Shown one piece after another: positions 40,701-50,446 of a stretch of DNA of 64,000 bases (positions are counted from its first letter, which is position 1; every line of letters starts with the position of its first letter). Source of the DNA: Roseospira visakhapatnamensis (GTDB lineage Bacteria; Pseudomonadota; Alphaproteobacteria; Rhodospirillales; Rhodospirillaceae); assembly GCF_014197915.1 (NCBI RefSeq), contig NZ_JACIGK010000005.1, positions 62,001 through 126,000 on the forward strand, read 5' to 3'. The notes beneath the pieces are model-generated. The model saw only the letters and a program-made list of their open reading frames with translations. It searched no databases and had not been told where the DNA came from. A program made the position numbers and the translations under genes.

Positions 40701-40704
<4 letters not shown>
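39478..40704 (-). CDS. ntrB: Nitrogen sensor kinase NtrB
   Basis: This 408-residue cytoplasmic kinase has a PAS domain (about 22-130), the phospho-acceptor box [20 protein letters not shown] and an ATPase domain ([49 protein letters not shown]). It lacks membrane segments, as expected. With GlnB it controls NtrC phosphorylation. It overlaps dusB upstream and ntrC downstream by four bases each, a tightly coupled operon. The C-terminal 40 residues are charged and low in complexity. Confidence 0.96.
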
Positions 40705-41750
<1,046 letters not shown>

Positions 41751-41897
41751 GGGGATGGTGCCCGGGGGGACAGTGAGGTCGTCATGCATAATGATTAGGC
41801 AGATACCGCTTGATCAAGAGGCAAAACGGCCATTTTTTCCGCGCCCGCCCAGACGGGCCTCGCGCCCGAGGACCTTTGGTCGGCCCATCCCCTGGCG

Positions 41898-42698
41898 CTA
41901 CACCATCCCGTCGCCAATGAGCTTGATCCCCGGAAACGCCAGGGTCAGCAGCAGGTAGGCCAGCAGCATGGTGCGCGCGGCCAGCCGCCCCCGCACGCCA
42001 AGCCAGCGGTGCGCCGCCAGCAGCCCGCCGATGATCGCGAAGGCCATGAGCGACAGTGCCGTCTTGTGGTCCAGCACCAGCGGCACGCCGGTCTGCACGG
42101 TTTCCAGCACCATGCCGCTGATCAGGCCGAGGCCGAGCACGGCCTCGCTGATCGCCAGCAGCCCCACCGACAGCCGCTCGGACTCGGCCACCGAGGGCAG
42201 CAGCCGGCTCAGCCGTGTGGGCCGCTTGCGTTTCAGGGCGCGTTCCTGGAGGAAGGCCCCCAGCGCCGCCACCGCCGCCACGGTCAACAGCCCGTAGGTG
42301 ACGACCGACACCAGGATATGGAACACCAGCCAGGCCGGCGGCATGACCCCGCGCAGCGCCATGACCGGGTTATCCTCCCGCGCCCAGACCAGCGCCGCCA
42401 GCCCCAGCAGCGCCAGATAGGGCATGATCAGCGGCGACAGCCGCCAGGCATGGCGGTTGACCATGGTGACCAGGAAGAAGAGCAGGCTGCTCACCCCGAC
42501 GATCACCCACAATGTGGCCGAGAAGCCGGTGTGCCATCCCTCCGCCAGTTGCAGGGTGACCCACGCCACCGGCCCCATGGCGGCCAGCACGGTGGCCATG
42601 CCCTGGGTCAGCGGCGAGATGAACCGCGACAGCGGCAGCACGGCCGCCGGCAGCAGGCAGGCCACGGCGACCAGATGAAACACGAGCGTATCGACCAT
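41898..42698 (-). CDS. YpjD/CcsA-like inner membrane protein
   Basis: The 266-residue protein has about eight membrane helices with short loops, in the arrangement of the YpjD/HemX branch of the cytochrome c assembly (CcsA) family. It ends [14 protein letters not shown]. The exact role is unsettled in the family. The ATG at 42698 has no ribosome site but lies seven bases after a good -10 element, so the mRNA may be leaderless. Downstream, dusB starts after a 147-base gap. Confidence 0.78.
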   Translation of the reverse strand: MVDTLVFHLVAVACLLPAAVLPLSRFISPLTQGMATVLAAMGPVAWVTLQLAEGWHTGFSATLWVIVGVSSLLFFLVTMVNRHAWRLSPLIMPYLALLGLAALVWAREDNPVMALRGVMPPAWLVFHILVSVVTYGLLTVAAVAALGAFLQERALKRKRPTRLSRLLPSVAESERLSVGLLAISEAVLGLGLISGMVLETVQTGVPLVLDHKTALSLMAFAIIGGLLAAHRWLGVRGRLAARTMLLAYLLLTLAFPGIKLIGDGMV

Positions 42699-42704
42699 GG
42701 CGGG

Positions 42705-42733
42705 ACTATAGCGCGCTCCAAGCCCGCCCTCAA
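42705..42733 (-). promoter_or_regulatory. Promoter giving a probable leaderless transcript
   Basis: Leftward: TTGAGG (42733-42728), 17-base spacer, TATAGT (42710-42705), then CCCGCC and the ATG at 42698. The predicted first base is at or within a base or two of the start codon. Confidence 0.6.
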
Positions 42734-42898
42734 CGTGGGGGTATCGCGTGGGGCGAGACGGCGGGCCGCAAGGACCGCCTGACGGGGCCACCGCCGGGAA
42801 TTCCCCCGGGCCGCGAAATCCACTACCCTGCGCGGCCCGCGCCCCTCCAGGGGGCCGGCGGACGACACAGGCCACAACGACAGGACCATGGGCGAACG

Positions 42899-44080
42899 AT
42901 GACCGGCGAGATCAGGGAACGGACAAGCGCGCGCCGCGTGGCGCTGGTGGTGGCGGCCGGACGCGGCCATCGAGTCGGCGGCCAGATCCCCAAGCAGTAC
43001 CTCTCCCTGGGCGGACGCCCCATCCTGCGGCACGCGCTGGCCACCCTGGCCGCGCATCCGGACGTGGACGCCGTGCGCGTGGTCATCCACCCGGACGACC
43101 GGCCGCTGTACGATCAGGCGGCGACCGGGCTCGATCTTCTGGAGCCGGCGCCGGGCGGCGCGGAGCGTCAGGACTCGGTGCGCCTGGGGCTGGAAAGCCT
43201 GGCCTCCCTGGCGCCCGAGCACGTGCTGATTCACGACGGCGCGCGGCCGTTCCTGTCCATGGGGGTGATCGACCGGGTCATCGCCGCGCTGGACACCCAC
43301 CCCGGGGCCATCCCCGCCCTGCCCCAGGCCGACACCCTGAAGCGCGACGACGGCGCCGGACTGATCGGCGGTACCGTGGAGCGCGCCGGCCTGTGGCGCG
43401 CGCAGACACCCCAGGGGTTCCACTACGCCGCCATCCTGGACGCCCACCGCGCCGCCGCCGGTCAGGCGCTGACCGACGACGCCGCCGTGCTGGAGGCCGC
43501 CGGCGGACGGGTGGCGCTGGTGGCGGGGGCCGAGGACAACGGCAAGGTCACCACCCCCGACGACCTGCGCCGGGCGGAGCGCCGCTTCCAGGGGCCGGGC
43601 GAGGTGCGCGTGGGCAACGGCTTCGACGTGCACGCCTTCGGCCCCGGCGATCACGTCATCCTGGGCGGCGTGCGCATCCCGCACACCCACGCCCTGATGG
43701 GCCACTCCGACGCCGACGTGGCGCTGCATGCCCTGGCCGACGCCATCTATGGCGCCCTGGCCGCCGGCGACATCGGCCGCCACTTCCCGCCCTCGGACGA
43801 CCGCTGGAAGGGCGCGCCGTCGGACGTGTTCCTGCGCCACGCCGGAGCGCTGGTCCAGGCCCTGGGGGGGCGGCTGGTGCACCTGGATCTGACGCTGATG
43901 TGCGAGCGCCCCAAGATCGGCCCCTACCGCGCCGCCATCGCCGCCCGCGTCGCCGACATCCTGGGGCTGGACGGCGGCCGGGTGAGCGTCAAGGCCACCA
44001 CCACGGAACGGCTGGGCTTCACCGGCCGGTCCGAGGGCATGGCCGCCCAGGCCACCGCCACGGTCTCCCTGCCGGGGTAA
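42899..44080 (+). CDS. ispDF: Bifunctional IspD/IspF of the MEP isoprenoid pathway
   Basis: This 393-residue fusion has an IspD part at about 10-228 ([20 protein letters not shown], then LIHDGARPF), which makes CDP-methylerythritol. The IspF part, at about 235-393, carries the zinc residues in [14 protein letters not shown] and [20 protein letters not shown] and performs the cyclisation. The single-chain form is common in alphaproteobacteria. It is divergent from the YpjD-like gene. No clear ribosome site precedes the ATG at 42899. It faces cheW across a shared hairpin. Confidence 0.96.
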   Translation: MTGEIRERTSARRVALVVAAGRGHRVGGQIPKQYLSLGGRPILRHALATLAAHPDVDAVRVVIHPDDRPLYDQAATGLDLLEPAPGGAERQDSVRLGLESLASLAPEHVLIHDGARPFLSMGVIDRVIAALDTHPGAIPALPQADTLKRDDGAGLIGGTVERAGLWRAQTPQGFHYAAILDAHRAAAGQALTDDAAVLEAAGGRVALVAGAEDNGKVTTPDDLRRAERRFQGPGEVRVGNGFDVHAFGPGDHVILGGVRIPHTHALMGHSDADVALHALADAIYGALAAGDIGRHFPPSDDRWKGAPSDVFLRHAGALVQALGGRLVHLDLTLMCERPKIGPYRAAIAARVADILGLDGGRVSVKATTTERLGFTGRSEGMAAQATATVSLPG

Positions 44081-44095
44081 AGTCGGATTGGAAAG

Positions 44096-44112
44096 GGGGC
44101 CGGGCCGGCCCC
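44096..44112. terminator. Hairpin between convergent ispDF and cheW
   Basis: GGGGCCG (44096-44102) pairs with CGGCCCC (44106-44112) around a 3-base loop. On the cheW strand it is followed by CTTTCC. Confidence 0.45.
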
Positions 44113-44613
44113 TCAGGTGCCGAAGCTGAGGAAGGCGTCCACGTCCATCACCACCATCAACTCGCCGTCCAGCCGCACCACGCCCTGGGAGATGCCGCGC
44201 CAGCGCGGATCCAGGGTCGAGGGGTTGGGCTCGATGGCGTCCACGGACAGGCTGTGCACATTGCCCACCGAGTCCACCATCAGGCTGTACAATTCGTTGC
44301 CTTCCTCGACGGTGACGCACATGACCTTCTTCTGGTTCTTGGGCGGTGGCAGGCCCAGGCGCTTGCGGACGTCGATGACGGTGACGATGCGGCCGCGCAG
44401 GTTGATGGCGCCCGCGACCTCCGGCGGAGCCAGGGGAATGCGCGCGACCTTTTCGGGAATCAGGATGTCCTGCACCCGGTCCACCGCGATTCCGAACAAC
44501 TGTCCGTGGACATAGACGGTCACGAACACCTGTTCGGCGGTGACATTGGCCAGCGCGCCGGACGCGCGGGTCGCGACGGCGGTGCTGGAGGAGGCGGCGG
44601 CAACCTGGTTCAT
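44113..44613 (-). CDS. cheW: CheW-like chemotaxis coupling protein
   Basis: The 166-residue protein is a single CheW domain after a 25-residue Ala/Ser/Thr-rich start. Family marks are FVTVYVHGQLFGIAVDRVQD, EVAGAINLRGRIVTVIDVRK and GELMVVMDVDAFL. It links chemoreceptors to CheA. No cheA or other che gene is adjacent; the two receptor genes of the window are 24-30 kb away. The second ATG (44613) fits the GGGA site better than an ATG two codons upstream. Confidence 0.88.
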   Translation of the reverse strand: MNQVAAASSSTAVATRASGALANVTAEQVFVTVYVHGQLFGIAVDRVQDILIPEKVARIPLAPPEVAGAINLRGRIVTVIDVRKRLGLPPPKNQKKVMCVTVEEGNELYSLMVDSVGNVHSLSVDAIEPNPSTLDPRWRGISQGVVRLDGELMVVMDVDAFLSFGT

Positions 44614-44785
44614 GGGCATGGTCCCGGCTGGGCGGCCCCACCGGCCAAGCGCCGGCGGACGATGAAGGGAAATCCCGGGAACTGTGCGCGCGCCGGGTGC
44701 GGACTGTCAAGAATGCGGCGGCCGCGTTCCCGGCGGCCGCCCGAATAAATCCCGCGCCAAGTCCCCGCAAGTCCCCGGGTTCGCC

Positions 44786-46306
44786 TCAGGCGCGGAACAG
44801 ATCGGCGTGGGTTTCGCGCAACTGTGCCTTCTGGACCTTCCCCATGGTATTGCGCGGCAATTCGGGCACCACGAACACCCGCTTGGGCGTCTTGTAGTTG
44901 GCCAGATGCTGGCGGCAATGGGTGACGATGGCGTCCTCGCTGGGCGGCGCGGCGGGGTCGGCGGGCACCACCACGGCCACCACGCCCTCGCCGAAGTCGG
45001 GATGCGGCACGCCGATGACGGCGCTTTCCAGCACCTCGGGACGGTCGTCGATCACGCCCTCGACCTCCTTCGGATAGACGTTGTAGCCCCCGGAAATCAC
45101 CAGGTCCTTGGCCCGGCCGACGATGGACAGATAGCCGTCGTCGCCGATGCGGCCGATATCGCCGGTGCGGAACCAGCCGTCGGCCGTGAAGTCCTCGGCG
45201 GTCTTCTCGGGCAGGCGCCAGTATCCCTTCATGACGTTGGGGCCGCGCACCTGCACGCCCCCCACCTCCCGGGTCCCCAGGGGGCGGTCGCCCTCGCCGC
45301 AGACACGCACCTCGACCTGCGGAAACGGCACGCCGACCGAGCCCGGCCGGCGCTCGCCGTCGTAGGGGTTGCCGGTGAGCATGCCGGTCTCGGTCATGCC
45401 GTAGCGCTCCAGGATGGCGTGCCCGGTGCGGTCCTGGAAAGCCATGTGGGTCTCGGCCAGCAGCGGCGCCGAGCCGGCGGTGAACAGCCGCATGGACCGG
45501 CAGGCGTCGCGATCGAAGTCCTCGCCGGCCAGCAGCCGCGTGTAGAACGTGGGCACCCCCATGAAGACGGTGGCCCGGGGCAGAAGCCGCACCACGGTCT
45601 CGCGATGGAACCCGGGCAGCCAGATCATCGACGCGCCGGCCAGCAGCACGCAGTGGAAGGCAACGAACAGGCCATGGGCATGGAAGATCGGCAGCGCGTG
45701 CAGCAGCACGTCGTCGGCGGTGAAGCGCCAGCTGTCCACCAGGTCCTGACCATTGGCGGCCAGGTTGCGGTGGGTCAGCATGGCCCCCTTGGGTTTGCCG
45801 GTCGTGCCGCTGGTATACAGCATGGCCGCCAGATCGTCGGGATCGCAGTCCACCACGGGCGCGTCCGCCGGCACCGCCGCCGCCGCGTCGGCCAGGGACC
45901 CGGCGCCGTCGGCGCCCAGGGTCAGCACCATGGGATCACCGGCACGGGCGGCGATGCCCTGGACCACGGATTCGTCGGCCGGCCGGCAGATCACGGCCGC
46001 CGGCTCGGCGTTGTCCACCAGGAACGCCACCTCGTCCGCAGTGTAGGCCGTGTTCATGGGAACGAATACAAATCCCGCGCGCAGGCATGCAAGATAGAGG
46101 CACAGGGCACGCGCCGACTTGTCCACCTGCACCGCCACACGGTCGCCCTTGCGCACACCTCGATCCGTCAGCAGCCGCGCCAGCCGCGCCGCCTCGGCAT
46201 CCGCCTCCGCATAGGTGACCCTGTGGCCGTCGTCGGCCTCCAGCAGGGTCTTGTTCCGGTCGGCGGGACAGCGGGACTGGAACAGGGCATACAACGCGTG
46301 CGACAT
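44786..46306 (-). CDS. matB: Malonyl-CoA synthetase
   Basis: This 506-residue adenylate-forming ligase has MLYTSGTTGKPKGAMLTHRN, ILERYGMTETGMLTGNPYDG and the C-domain hinge IVGRAKDLVISGGYNVYPKE; the catalytic lysine sits near NTMGKVQKAQL. The combination of HALPIFHAHGLFVAFHCVLL with RYGMTETGMLTGNPYDG is characteristic of MatB, which makes malonyl-CoA from malonate. The decarboxylase partner MatA is not adjacent. The gene is divergent from dgcN, sharing a 172-base gap with a TTGTATAC motif. Confidence 0.85.
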   Translation of the reverse strand: MSHALYALFQSRCPADRNKTLLEADDGHRVTYAEADAEAARLARLLTDRGVRKGDRVAVQVDKSARALCLYLACLRAGFVFVPMNTAYTADEVAFLVDNAEPAAVICRPADESVVQGIAARAGDPMVLTLGADGAGSLADAAAAVPADAPVVDCDPDDLAAMLYTSGTTGKPKGAMLTHRNLAANGQDLVDSWRFTADDVLLHALPIFHAHGLFVAFHCVLLAGASMIWLPGFHRETVVRLLPRATVFMGVPTFYTRLLAGEDFDRDACRSMRLFTAGSAPLLAETHMAFQDRTGHAILERYGMTETGMLTGNPYDGERRPGSVGVPFPQVEVRVCGEGDRPLGTREVGGVQVRGPNVMKGYWRLPEKTAEDFTADGWFRTGDIGRIGDDGYLSIVGRAKDLVISGGYNVYPKEVEGVIDDRPEVLESAVIGVPHPDFGEGVVAVVVPADPAAPPSEDAIVTHCRQHLANYKTPKRVFVVPELPRNTMGKVQKAQLRETHADLFRA

Positions 46307-46371
46307 CGGGAGGATCTCCGGCGAACAAGACGGGGAATGGCTGCGGTGCTGTCGGCATGACCGACCACACC

Positions 46372-46380
46372 TTGTATACG
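46372..46380. promoter_or_regulatory. TTGTATAC motif in the matB-dgcN divergent gap
   Basis: TTGTATACG at 46372-46380 resembles the TTGTATACAA-type operator recalled for the GntR-family malonate regulator MatR. A second GTATA follows 14 bases later. No matR is adjacent, so the link is only suggestive. Confidence 0.3.
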
Positions 46381-46478
46381 TGCCTCCTGTATAGCCGCCC
46401 CCTTTTCCGGACGCAAAAGGGCGCATACGTTCTGGATCAATCTGGCGAGTCCGCTCGCCCCCTCCGGAGAGCCCCCGC

Positions 46479-47486
46479 ATGCACGTATCCCAACCCTACC
46501 TTCTGTTCCTGGGCGACGCGCCCGATGCCCTGGCGGCCAAGACGGCGCGCGGCATCCTGCACTGGCGACCCGAGGCATGCCTGGGTCAACTCAGCCTGCC
46601 CGGCTGCGCCACCACCCTCGGCCTGCGCGAGATGACAATCGCCGAGGCCGCCGAGGCCGGCGTCGCCACCCTGGTCGTGGGGGTGGCCAACCGGGGCGGC
46701 GTCATCGACGAGTCGTGGCACGGCGTGTTTGTCGAGGCCCTGGCCGCCGGCCTGGATATCGCCGCCGGCCTGCACCAGCGGCTCGCCGACATCCCCGCGC
46801 TGGCCGAGGCCGCCCGCGCCCACGGTCGCCGGCTGCATGACGTGCGCCACCCCACCGAAACCTTTGCCGTGGCCACCGGCGCGCCGCGCCCGGGCCGGCG
46901 CGTGCTGGCCGTGGGCACCGACTGCTCGGTCGGCAAGATGTACGCCATGCTGGCCATGGAGCGGGCCTTGAAGGCGCGTGGCCTGGCCGCCGATTTCCGC
47001 GCCACCGGGCAGACCGGCATCCTCATCGCCGGCGGCGGCGTCAGCGTCGATGCCGTGGTCGCCGATTTCATCTCCGGCGCCACCGAGGCTCTGTGCCCGG
47101 CCCAGGATGCCGACCACATCGACCTCGTGGAAGGCCAGGGCAGCCTGTTCCACCCCTCCTTCGCCGGCGTGTCGCTGGGGCTGCTGCATGGGGCCCAGCC
47201 GCAATCCCTGGTGCTGTGTCACGAACCCGGCCGCCCGCACCTGCGCGGCCTGCCCGGCGTTCCGGTGCCGAGCCTGGAAGACTGCATCGACCTCACCCTG
47301 CGCTGCGCCCGCCTGGTCAGCCCCGACGTCCGCTTCGTCGGCGCCGCCTTCAACACGTCCGCCCTGGACGAGGCGACCGCGCGCCAGGTGATGGACGACG
47401 CCGCCGTCCGCCTGGGCATGCCCTGCGTGGATCCGGTGCGCACCGGCGTCGAGTCCCTGGTGGACCGGTTGCTCGGCGATGGCTGA
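46479..47486 (+). CDS. dgcN: D-glutamate N-acetyltransferase DgcN (DUF1611)
   Basis: The 335-residue protein has an N-terminal DUF1611 region (TLVVGVANRGGVIDESW) and a C-terminal P-loop-like part (VLAVGTDCSVGKMYAMLAME, later EGQGSLFHPSFAGVSLGLLH). In marine proteobacteria this family, DgcN, was reported to acetylate D-glutamate as the first step of its use. The next gene, overlapping by 8 bases, is an enolase-superfamily racemase matching the partner DgcA, so the pair probably converts D-glutamate to N-acetyl-L-glutamate. Confidence 0.8.
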   Translation: MHVSQPYLLFLGDAPDALAAKTARGILHWRPEACLGQLSLPGCATTLGLREMTIAEAAEAGVATLVVGVANRGGVIDESWHGVFVEALAAGLDIAAGLHQRLADIPALAEAARAHGRRLHDVRHPTETFAVATGAPRPGRRVLAVGTDCSVGKMYAMLAMERALKARGLAADFRATGQTGILIAGGGVSVDAVVADFISGATEALCPAQDADHIDLVEGQGSLFHPSFAGVSLGLLHGAQPQSLVLCHEPGRPHLRGLPGVPVPSLEDCIDLTLRCARLVSPDVRFVGAAFNTSALDEATARQVMDDAAVRLGMPCVDPVRTGVESLVDRLLGDG

Positions 47487-48480
47487 TCGCGCCCCCACGC
47501 TGAGCGTCGCCGTCGAACGCTGGCCCATCGCCGGCGGCTTCACGATCTCCCGGGGCACCCGGACGGAGGCCGTGGTGGTGGTGGCATCCGTTACCCACGG
47601 CCCGCTGACCGGACGCGGGGAGTCCGTCCCCTATGCCCGCTACGGCGAGACCGTGGACGGCGTCGCCGATGCCATCCGGGGTTTGGCGGGCGACATCGCC
47701 GCCGGCCTCGACCGGGAGGGCTTGCGCGCGCGCATGCCGGCCGGCGCCGCGCGCAACGCGCTGGATGGGGCGCTCTGGGACCTGGAGGCCAAGCGTGCCG
47801 GCCGCCGCGCCTGGGAACTGGCCGGCCAGCCGGCGCCCCCCGCGCGCCTGGTCACCGCCGAGACCCTGAGCATCGCCGCGCCCTCGGTGATGGCCGAGAA
47901 GGCCCGCGCCCTGGCCGACCGGCCCATGCTGAAGATCAAGGTTGGGGCCGAGGGCGCGCTGGACCGCATCGCCGCCGTCCGCGCCGGCGCGCCGGACGCG
48001 GCCCTGATCGTGGATGCCAACGAGGCCTGGTCCCTGGACCAGTTGCGCGCCCTGCTGCCCGACCTGGCGGACCTGCGGGTGACGCTGGTGGAGCAGCCCT
48101 TGCCGGCGGGCGACGACGGCGGGCTTGCCACCCTGCCCGGCCCGCCCCCGGTGCCGCTGTGCGCCGACGAAAGCGCCCACACCGCCGCCGACCTGGACCG
48201 CCTGGCGACGCTCTACCAGGCGGTCAACATCAAACTGGACAAGGCCGGCGGCCTGACCGAGGCCCTGGACATGCTGGCCGGCGCGCGGGCGCGCAACCTG
48301 TTGGTCATGGTCGGCTGCATGGTCAGCACTTCGTTGGCCATGGCCCCGGCGACGGTCATCGCCGGCACCGCCGACGTGGTGGATCTGGACGGGCCACTCT
48401 TGTTGGGACACGACCGATCCCCATGTCTCACCTATGAGCGCGGCCACATGAGCCCACCGCCCGCCGACCTGTGGGGCTGA
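47479..48480 (+). CDS. dgcA: N-acetyl-D-glutamate racemase DgcA / dipeptide epimerase family
   Basis: This 333-residue enolase-superfamily enzyme has a first lysine in MLKIKVGAEG, then metal ligands in ALIVDANEAW, TLVEQPLP and LCADESAHT, and the opposite-face lysine in VNIKLDKAGG. It would be called an L-Ala-D/L-Glu epimerase by fold alone. The overlap with dgcN makes the N-acetyl-glutamate racemase role more likely. It starts inside dgcN (47479) and is followed 49 bases later by a ferredoxin gene. Confidence 0.8.
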   Translation: MADRAPTLSVAVERWPIAGGFTISRGTRTEAVVVVASVTHGPLTGRGESVPYARYGETVDGVADAIRGLAGDIAAGLDREGLRARMPAGAARNALDGALWDLEAKRAGRRAWELAGQPAPPARLVTAETLSIAAPSVMAEKARALADRPMLKIKVGAEGALDRIAAVRAGAPDAALIVDANEAWSLDQLRALLPDLADLRVTLVEQPLPAGDDGGLATLPGPPPVPLCADESAHTAADLDRLATLYQAVNIKLDKAGGLTEALDMLAGARARNLLVMVGCMVSTSLAMAPATVIAGTADVVDLDGPLLLGHDRSPCLTYERGHMSPPPADLWG

Positions 48481-48529
48481 CCGGCGGCGCGCGTCGAGAC
48501 CGTGATCCCGAACCACGCAGGAACCACCC

Positions 48530-48901
48530 ATGGACAGCGGCCAGGCCACACCCGTGACCATCGTCGTCTGCGTCAAGCGGCGCCTGGAGGGGGCGCCCTC
48601 CTGCGGCGGACGCGGATCGCGTGGCATCATCACCGCCTTGCGCGCGGACCTGGACCGCCATGGCACGTCCGCCGCTTTTCAGGAGGTTCCGTGCCTGGGG
48701 CGCTGCGCCATCGGTCCCAACCTGCGCCTCAAGGGCGGCCGCTTCTTCACCGGCATGACCGAGGCCCGAGTCGGGGAGGTCCGCGACGCCCTGATGGCCG
48801 CCCGCGCCACGCCGGCCATCCCCGCGGGCCACGACCGGACGCGGGAGTCGCCGGAGGCCGCTCCACCCCCTCACCAGGAGGCGGGCGGCAACCCGTCCTG
48901 A
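48530..48901 (+). CDS. Thioredoxin-like 2Fe-2S ferredoxin
   Basis: The 123-residue protein has four cysteines in the pattern of thioredoxin-fold ferredoxins: VVCVKRRLEGAPSCGGRGS near the start and VPCLGRCAIGPNLRLKGG later. These hold a 2Fe-2S cluster. The last 30 residues are a disordered Pro/Glu/His tail. The redox partner is not evident. It may be co-transcribed with dgcNA, or it may use its own promoter in the 49-base gap, where I see none. Confidence 0.85.
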   Translation: MDSGQATPVTIVVCVKRRLEGAPSCGGRGSRGIITALRADLDRHGTSAAFQEVPCLGRCAIGPNLRLKGGRFFTGMTEARVGEVRDALMAARATPAIPAGHDRTRESPEAAPPPHQEAGGNPS

Positions 48902-48942
48902 TTGCCGAAATTTTAGACAAGTCATCATAGGTCGCCATTATA

Positions 48943-48971
48943 TTGCGCGTCCGTACCTATTGGCCTATATT
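48943..48971 (+). promoter_or_regulatory. Promoter of the SprA-related gene
   Basis: TTGCGC (48943-48948), 17-base spacer, TATATT (48966-48971), in an AT-rich pocket. The predicted start near 48978 leaves a 110-base leader. Confidence 0.58.
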
Positions 48972-49087
48972 GAAAGTCAGGGAGTCGAGGGGTCGGCGTC
49001 GGGTCACGGCGGCCGGTCCCGCCAGAGGGTCTGTCGCCCATCCGGTCCACGGGGGATCGGGGCCACCATGGGGAGGAGCGCCACGCC

Positions 49088-50446
49088 ATGCTCATCGCCC
49101 CCCTTGATGTTCAGACCACCTATGTGGTGCGGGAACGCGGTCCAGCGGGAGTCAACCCGGCTTCGTTGCGGAGCGGGCGTGACCCTGGTCAAGGTGACCT
49201 CGCCGCCGTGCGGCGGGCCGCCAGCGCGACTCTTTCTCAGACCACCGGCCGCGGCGTCGAGATCGCCGGGCGGTCGCCGTCCCTGTCCACCGGAATCATC
49301 GGCACCCTGGGCGAGATCGGCGGCGCCAGCCTGAACCGGCTCGATCCCCTGACGGGTGAGCCGATCGAGGTGGATCCCCTCACCGGCGAGCCCATGCCCG
49401 CCGACCCCCTGAGCGCGTTGTTGTCCGGTGACCAGGCCGGCGGCGGCGCCGGAACCGCGTCCGACACGGGCGACGGCGCGGGCGGCGACGGCGGAGCGAC
49501 CGCCGTTGGCAGTCCCACCGACCTGACGCCCGAGGAACTGGCCGAGGTGCGGCGCCTGCAGGCCATCGACCGGCAGGTGCGCGCCCATGAGGCCGCGCAC
49601 AAGGCCGCCGGGGCCGGCGTGACCGGGCCGGCCACCTTCACCTACGTGACCGGCCCGGACGGCCGCCAGTATGCGGTGGCCGGCGAGGTCGCGATCACCG
49701 TCAACGCCTCGCCCGCCAACCCGGAGCAGGCCGTCGAGCAGCTTGAGCAGGTCAAGCGCGCGGCGCTCGCGCCCGCCGATCCCTCCCCCGCCGACCGGGC
49801 GGCGGCCGCCGCCGCCGACGCGGCCCTGACGCAGGCCGAGGCCGAGGTTCGCGTTCAGAACAGGGCCGAGGCCCGCGACCAGGCCCAGCGCCGTGCCGAA
49901 CGCCAAGGCGCGGAGGCCGCGGCCGGACTGACGGAGAGCCCGCCGCCGCTGTTCGGCGCGCCCGAGACCTCGGTCCTGGGCGAGATCGTGAGCGCCGGCG
50001 CCGCCCAGGCGTTCGCCACCAACCCGGTGGCCACCGCCCCGGACGGTGGGCGCCCCGGCTCCAATGGTCCCGGTTCAGGTGACCGTGGCGCCAATGGCCC
50101 AAACCCGAGTGGCGCCGATAGCGCAGGGGCCGTCGGGGGACCGACCACCGGCCGGGTGGCCCCGGCTGTTTCCGGCGATGCCGGCGCCGGCCGTGGGGAC
50201 GCGGATGGGTCAGCCGGTGGGACGGTGGGGAGCACCGAGTCGCTCGGTGATGCGATTGCCAGCCTGACAGGCGGCGACGACGCACGTCGGGCCGTCGAGG
50301 ACCCGGCGATCGCGGTTTCCTCCCCCTTCGCCGCCGCCGCGGCCGCCTATGGTCAGGCCGGCAGCCTGATCGGGGGAGCCCCGACACCGTTCGGCGACCC
50401 GGCCGGCGTGATCGAACCCCGCACGGTCTTCAGCCTGGTGGCATGA
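49088..50446 (+). CDS. SprA-related protein with HExxH-like motif
   Basis: This 452-residue protein has its only recognisable domain at about residues 150-225: RLQAIDRQVRAHEAAHKAAG, then GPATFTYVTGPDGRQYAVAG and EVAI. This matches the SprA-related family, often described as putative metalloprotease-like because of H167-E-A-A-H171. The rest is Gly/Ala/Asp-rich and probably disordered, with a DPLTGEP duplication near residues 85-101. No signal peptide is obvious. The function is unknown. It has its own promoter and ends by overlapping a convergent gene by 17 bases. Confidence 0.78.
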   Translation: MLIAPLDVQTTYVVRERGPAGVNPASLRSGRDPGQGDLAAVRRAASATLSQTTGRGVEIAGRSPSLSTGIIGTLGEIGGASLNRLDPLTGEPIEVDPLTGEPMPADPLSALLSGDQAGGGAGTASDTGDGAGGDGGATAVGSPTDLTPEELAEVRRLQAIDRQVRAHEAAHKAAGAGVTGPATFTYVTGPDGRQYAVAGEVAITVNASPANPEQAVEQLEQVKRAALAPADPSPADRAAAAAADAALTQAEAEVRVQNRAEARDQAQRRAERQGAEAAAGLTESPPPLFGAPETSVLGEIVSAGAAQAFATNPVATAPDGGRPGSNGPGSGDRGANGPNPSGADSAGAVGGPTTGRVAPAVSGDAGAGRGDADGSAGGTVGSTESLGDAIASLTGGDDARRAVEDPAIAVSSPFAAAAAAYGQAGSLIGGAPTPFGDPAGVIEPRTVFSLVA

